Positions 21,150 to 23,917 of a stretch of DNA of 23,917 nt are shown here, in pieces. Both the position numbers and the translations under genes were made by a program. The stretch lies in the NCBI GenBank assembly GCA_026119935.1, contig JALRMH010000111.1:1-23917 (forward strand), written 5' to 3'. The notes under the pieces were generated by a model. It was given only the letters and a program-made list of their open reading frames with translations. It made no database searches and was not told the DNA's origin. Positions within the stretch are counted from its first letter, which is position 1, and each line of letters begins with the position of its first letter. Source of the DNA: Endothia cerciana. Taxonomy: Eukaryota; Ascomycota; Sordariomycetes; Diaporthales; Cryphonectriaceae.

Positions 21150-21206
21150 TCTTCCGCGAAGTACAGTCTTCCGCGAAGTACAGTCTTCCGCGACGTACAG
21201 TCTTCC
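21148..21206. repeat. 17-bp tandem repeat overlapping the stop codon
   Basis: Three units of AGTCTTCCGCGAAGTAC (21148-21164, 21165-21181, 21182-21198; the third has A to C at one site) are followed by a partial AGTCTTCC. The first two bases of unit 1 are the last two of the TAG stop at 21147-21149. Each unit has a near-palindromic CTTCCGCGAAG core. Confidence 0.95.
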
Positions 21207-21551
21207 TTTCCCCCTTGGGTATGTTTAGGCACTACTCCTCCTTGCCAGTTGGCCGAAGGTCGCTTCATATATAGTCACCCCCGCGTGCTAGAAGATGTAT
21301 ATAGTTATTATTATTCTCCTCCCTTCTAATTTTAGGGGTCGCAACTGCATACAAAATACCAGAGCCTGGCCCCACGCTGCTTTACAAATGCCCGTTCTCT
21401 TGGGTATGAAACATGTAGAAATCGGGGATGTAATCAGATCGGGGTATATAGAGCTGTCTCTCGTACAAAGTCACAGCGCGCAGCCTCCCGAACGACGGTA
21501 GAACCCGTGGCCGCTGCTGGCAGCCAACCAGCCGGAGCATGAAAACCCCCC
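21207..21551. other. Convergent intergenic region
   Basis: The carboxylesterase and the seven-pass membrane protein gene converge here. The segment near 21295-21330 is AT-rich and could serve 3'-end formation. No gene is supported. Confidence 0.45.
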
Positions 21552-23234
21552 TTACGTGTCCAGCCAGGACTCTGACTTTTCCAACGGCTGGGGCCATCTT
21601 CTTTCCTGGAAGAGGTGGTCGTCCACGTGGTCCCTGTCCTCGACCGGGGACTGCTCGTACTTGACGCCTTCTCGGAGCATATCTTTTTGGCTCCTGTTGA
21701 CGACTTTGTATTTCCTGGACATCTTCCCTGCGAGGCCCTCTTTGGCACCATCTATACGCATAGTTGTTAGCCCGGGTCATACCAAATGGAAAGATCCGAA
21801 GTCATCGGCAATCGATAATTTCCTTTTTTTTTCTTCTTCCCTTCCTTTCCTTCCCGACAAGATGGAAGAAGTGACAGCGGGGGAAGAGGAAGGTAGAGGC
21901 AGGCGGGAGCTCAACTCACAGATGTAAACAACCACCAGGTCGATGCCGACGGGGATCCAGGTCACGAGGGCCAGGACCTGACCGAAGGTCCACTTATTGT
22001 CCCCGTCGGTGCCGCCGGCCTTGACGGCGACGTCGTGCCTGTAGACGGTGAAGAGGCCGAGGAAGGTCCACATGATGGCCAGGCAGAGCAGGCCGTTGCC
22101 CAGCCGCAGCCAGAGGCGCACCAGCTCCCAGACCTTCCAGAACCGCTCCCGCCGCTCGAACACGTGCCTGTAGTTGCGGCCCCCGAGGCTGGCCACGACG
22201 TAGTAGACCCACCAGGAGCAGTTGAAGATCATGAAGACGTGGCCCACCTTGAGGGCGATCTGCAGCGCGTTGAGGAGCGAGAAGTCCTGGCACTGCAGGA
22301 GCCAGATGCTCTCGGGCCCCTCCGTGATCTTGCTCGAGAAGGACTCCAGGTTCCCGTAGTTGGAGAAGATGCTGAGGTACTTCATGTTGTAGAGGACGTC
22401 GACCACGATAGCGAACACCATGACCAGGAACCAGAGGAACAGCCGGATCCGCCGCCGCCGGAGCTCGTGTGACAGGGACTGCAGGACGAACCCCGGGAAG
22501 ATGGAGAAGGTCGAGAGGAATACGCAGTCCAGCAGGTTGAAGAGGGAGTACGTCTTGTCCGGATGCATGATGACAGAGCCGTAGCGGGTCACGGCCGCGA
22601 CCAGCATGGAGATGGTGAAGAGGAGCATCGCGTCCAGGAAGCCCTGGAGTGACTCCTCGAAACCGGCAATGATCTTTGAGTACCGGCCCCACGAAAGGCC
22701 AAATGACTGCCCGAATGCCCGGCACACTTCCGGCGCCAGCACCAAGTAGTAGACGGTGACGAAGATCGCTGCCATGTAGTACGAAATCATCATCTGTAGT
22801 AGATCTCGGGATGTTAGCATGCTTGACAGGGCCCATGCGAGGACCGATCCTCAATGTATGACAGCTGAACCCACCCCAATGCCACTCAGGTCGCCGTCGC
22901 CGTCCCAGTTCAGGTGGGGGCAGATCGTAGAGTTGCAGGTCGCGATGGCGTATTCGACCACTGCGGTATTGTTGTACTCATAATCGCCATCGGCCAAGCT
23001 CATATACCACATCAGCGCTTCCGCTTGGTTAGGCTGTGTCCAGTCGTCCGGCACTAGAGACTTCATAAAGTCCACTGCCGTCTCTGCCGGAACCATTGCA
23101 TAAGGGCTCTCCGTGGTGTTTCCCGCGTAGTTCAGGTATAAGTGGGACACGAAGGCAGCCACGGGCTCACAGGAGGCCAATTGCAGCATTGACGAAGGCG
23201 GAGCCTCCCAGGAAACGTTGACGGCGAACGCCAT
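21552..23234 (-). CDS. Seven-pass membrane protein of unknown function with Cys-containing ectodomain
   Basis: Three exons, 23234-22875, 22793-21920 and 21751-21552, give 477 aa. Introns are 81 nt (GTGGGT, GCTAAC, CTACAG) and 168 nt (GTGAGT, GCTAAC, GTATAG). The N-terminal ~120 residues lack a long hydrophobic signal but have Cys22, Cys100 and Cys105, four Asn-X-Ser/Thr sites (N6, N39, N89, N101) and end with CPHLNWDGDGDLSGIG. About seven hydrophobic spans follow in exon 2, then a basic, hydrophilic C-terminal tail (SRKYKVVNRSQKDMLREG). The C-x-L-x-W-x-G-x-x-D-x-x-G-I-G junction is one I associate with an uncharacterised family of fungal integral membrane proteins. A receptor-like topology (N out, C in) is inference. 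The function is not recognised. Confidence 0.9.
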
Positions 23235-23917
23235 GGCGAGAAGGGAGGCTCAGGGCGTTCTGCGGTGGTTCCTCAAACTGACACCAACTCGTGTCGTCAA
23301 TCAACCTCGACTGTTTGCAGGCGAGAACAGGTCACAGGAAGGAACATGGCAGAGGGAGACCAGAGCATAAAACTGCAAGCCAGGCGGGGAGAAAAAGACA
23401 GCAACCATGAAACAGGCAATATATCGTCAGCGGCCTGTTGGGGCCGGGGGTTCAAAAAGGTCCAGTGCACCGAGGCCAGCGCAGGTCGCGCGCCTCCACA
23501 CACGTCGAGTCTCGGTTGGGTGTTTTGCTGACTGCGGCTGAGGGAGTCAATCCTTCGAGCCTCAGCTCCACCGCGGCTGAAATGTTACCGTGCGGCGCAG
23601 TCACCACGGGCGGGACATCCTCAACTCGGTTGTTGGTTCAGTGTCGGTTTAGGATTATGATCCTGGGTGGGAATGAATCTACTATGTAGTAGCCTACTCG
23701 TGAGAACTCCGAGACCTTTTCCCCTTCCGACGTTGATAAAGCAAACAGCGCGCAGGGCGCATCCTTAACTCCAGGCGCCTTCCTTCGCACCGCCGCACAG
23801 AAGTGGTATCACCTTCCAAAACCCAACGTGACTCAAGGTTGACCATTACCAGAATCAAGGAGTCGCACGATGGCATAGCTCGTGGCGGCGGCGGCGGCGC
23901 CTATCAGAAGGGTCTGC
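23235..23917. other. Right-edge region upstream of the membrane protein gene
   Basis: This should hold the membrane protein promoter. No complete gene is seen. At the very edge, minus 23840-23917 reads a hydrophobic stretch (LLIGAAAAATSYAIVRLLDS) that could be an exon of a gene lying beyond the window, followed by a TCTG|GTAATG donor-like site; this is weak. Confidence 0.4.

Overview
The window looks like a GC-rich nuclear segment from a filamentous ascomycete (Pezizomycotina, probably Sordariomycetes). The genes are widely spaced and eukaryotic. Their introns are short (55-168 nt) with GTRNGT-type donors, CTRAC/CTGAC-like branch points and YAG acceptors. Third codon positions are strongly GC-rich, and the products are typical fungal families. 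I see no operons, CRISPR arrays, tRNAs or rRNAs and no intact transposon.

I support eight protein-coding genes. Left to right: (1) minus strand, a probably mitochondrial protein with double-stranded-RNA-binding folds and the C-terminal half of a DExH helicase but no helicase core; (2) plus strand, COX15 heme A synthase, divergent from gene 1; (3) minus strand, lysyl-tRNA synthetase, convergent with COX15 and rebuilt here with four exons, including an 11-nt last exon; (4) minus strand, a secreted GDSL/CE16-type acetylesterase; (5) minus strand, a charged, low-complexity fungal protein with an uncharacterised conserved core; (6) minus strand, a SET-domain protein; (7) plus strand, a secreted type-B carboxylesterase; (8) minus strand, a seven-pass membrane protein of unknown function with a glycosylatable, cysteine-containing N-terminal ectodomain.

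Genes 1 and 2 share a promoter region of about 590 bp and both have mitochondrial-type N-termini, a plausible pairing of organelle functions. Genes 4 and 7 are secreted hydrolases but lie 10 kb apart and do not form a cluster. Long gene-poor stretches (12253-15621 and 17021-19268) hold simple repeats and no convincing genes.

The most striking feature unrelated to single genes is the repeated occurrence of G/C mononucleotide runs of 10-14 bases. They lie in intergenic DNA and inside introns and are absent from the exons as modelled. In two genes (SET and carboxylesterase) such a run sits in a stretch that stays open in frame but is better explained as an intron. I do not see a clear-cut new biological system. 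The best leads are the core-less helicase derivative, the orphan seven-pass membrane protein, and the in-frame or terminal introns that ORF-based annotation would miss.
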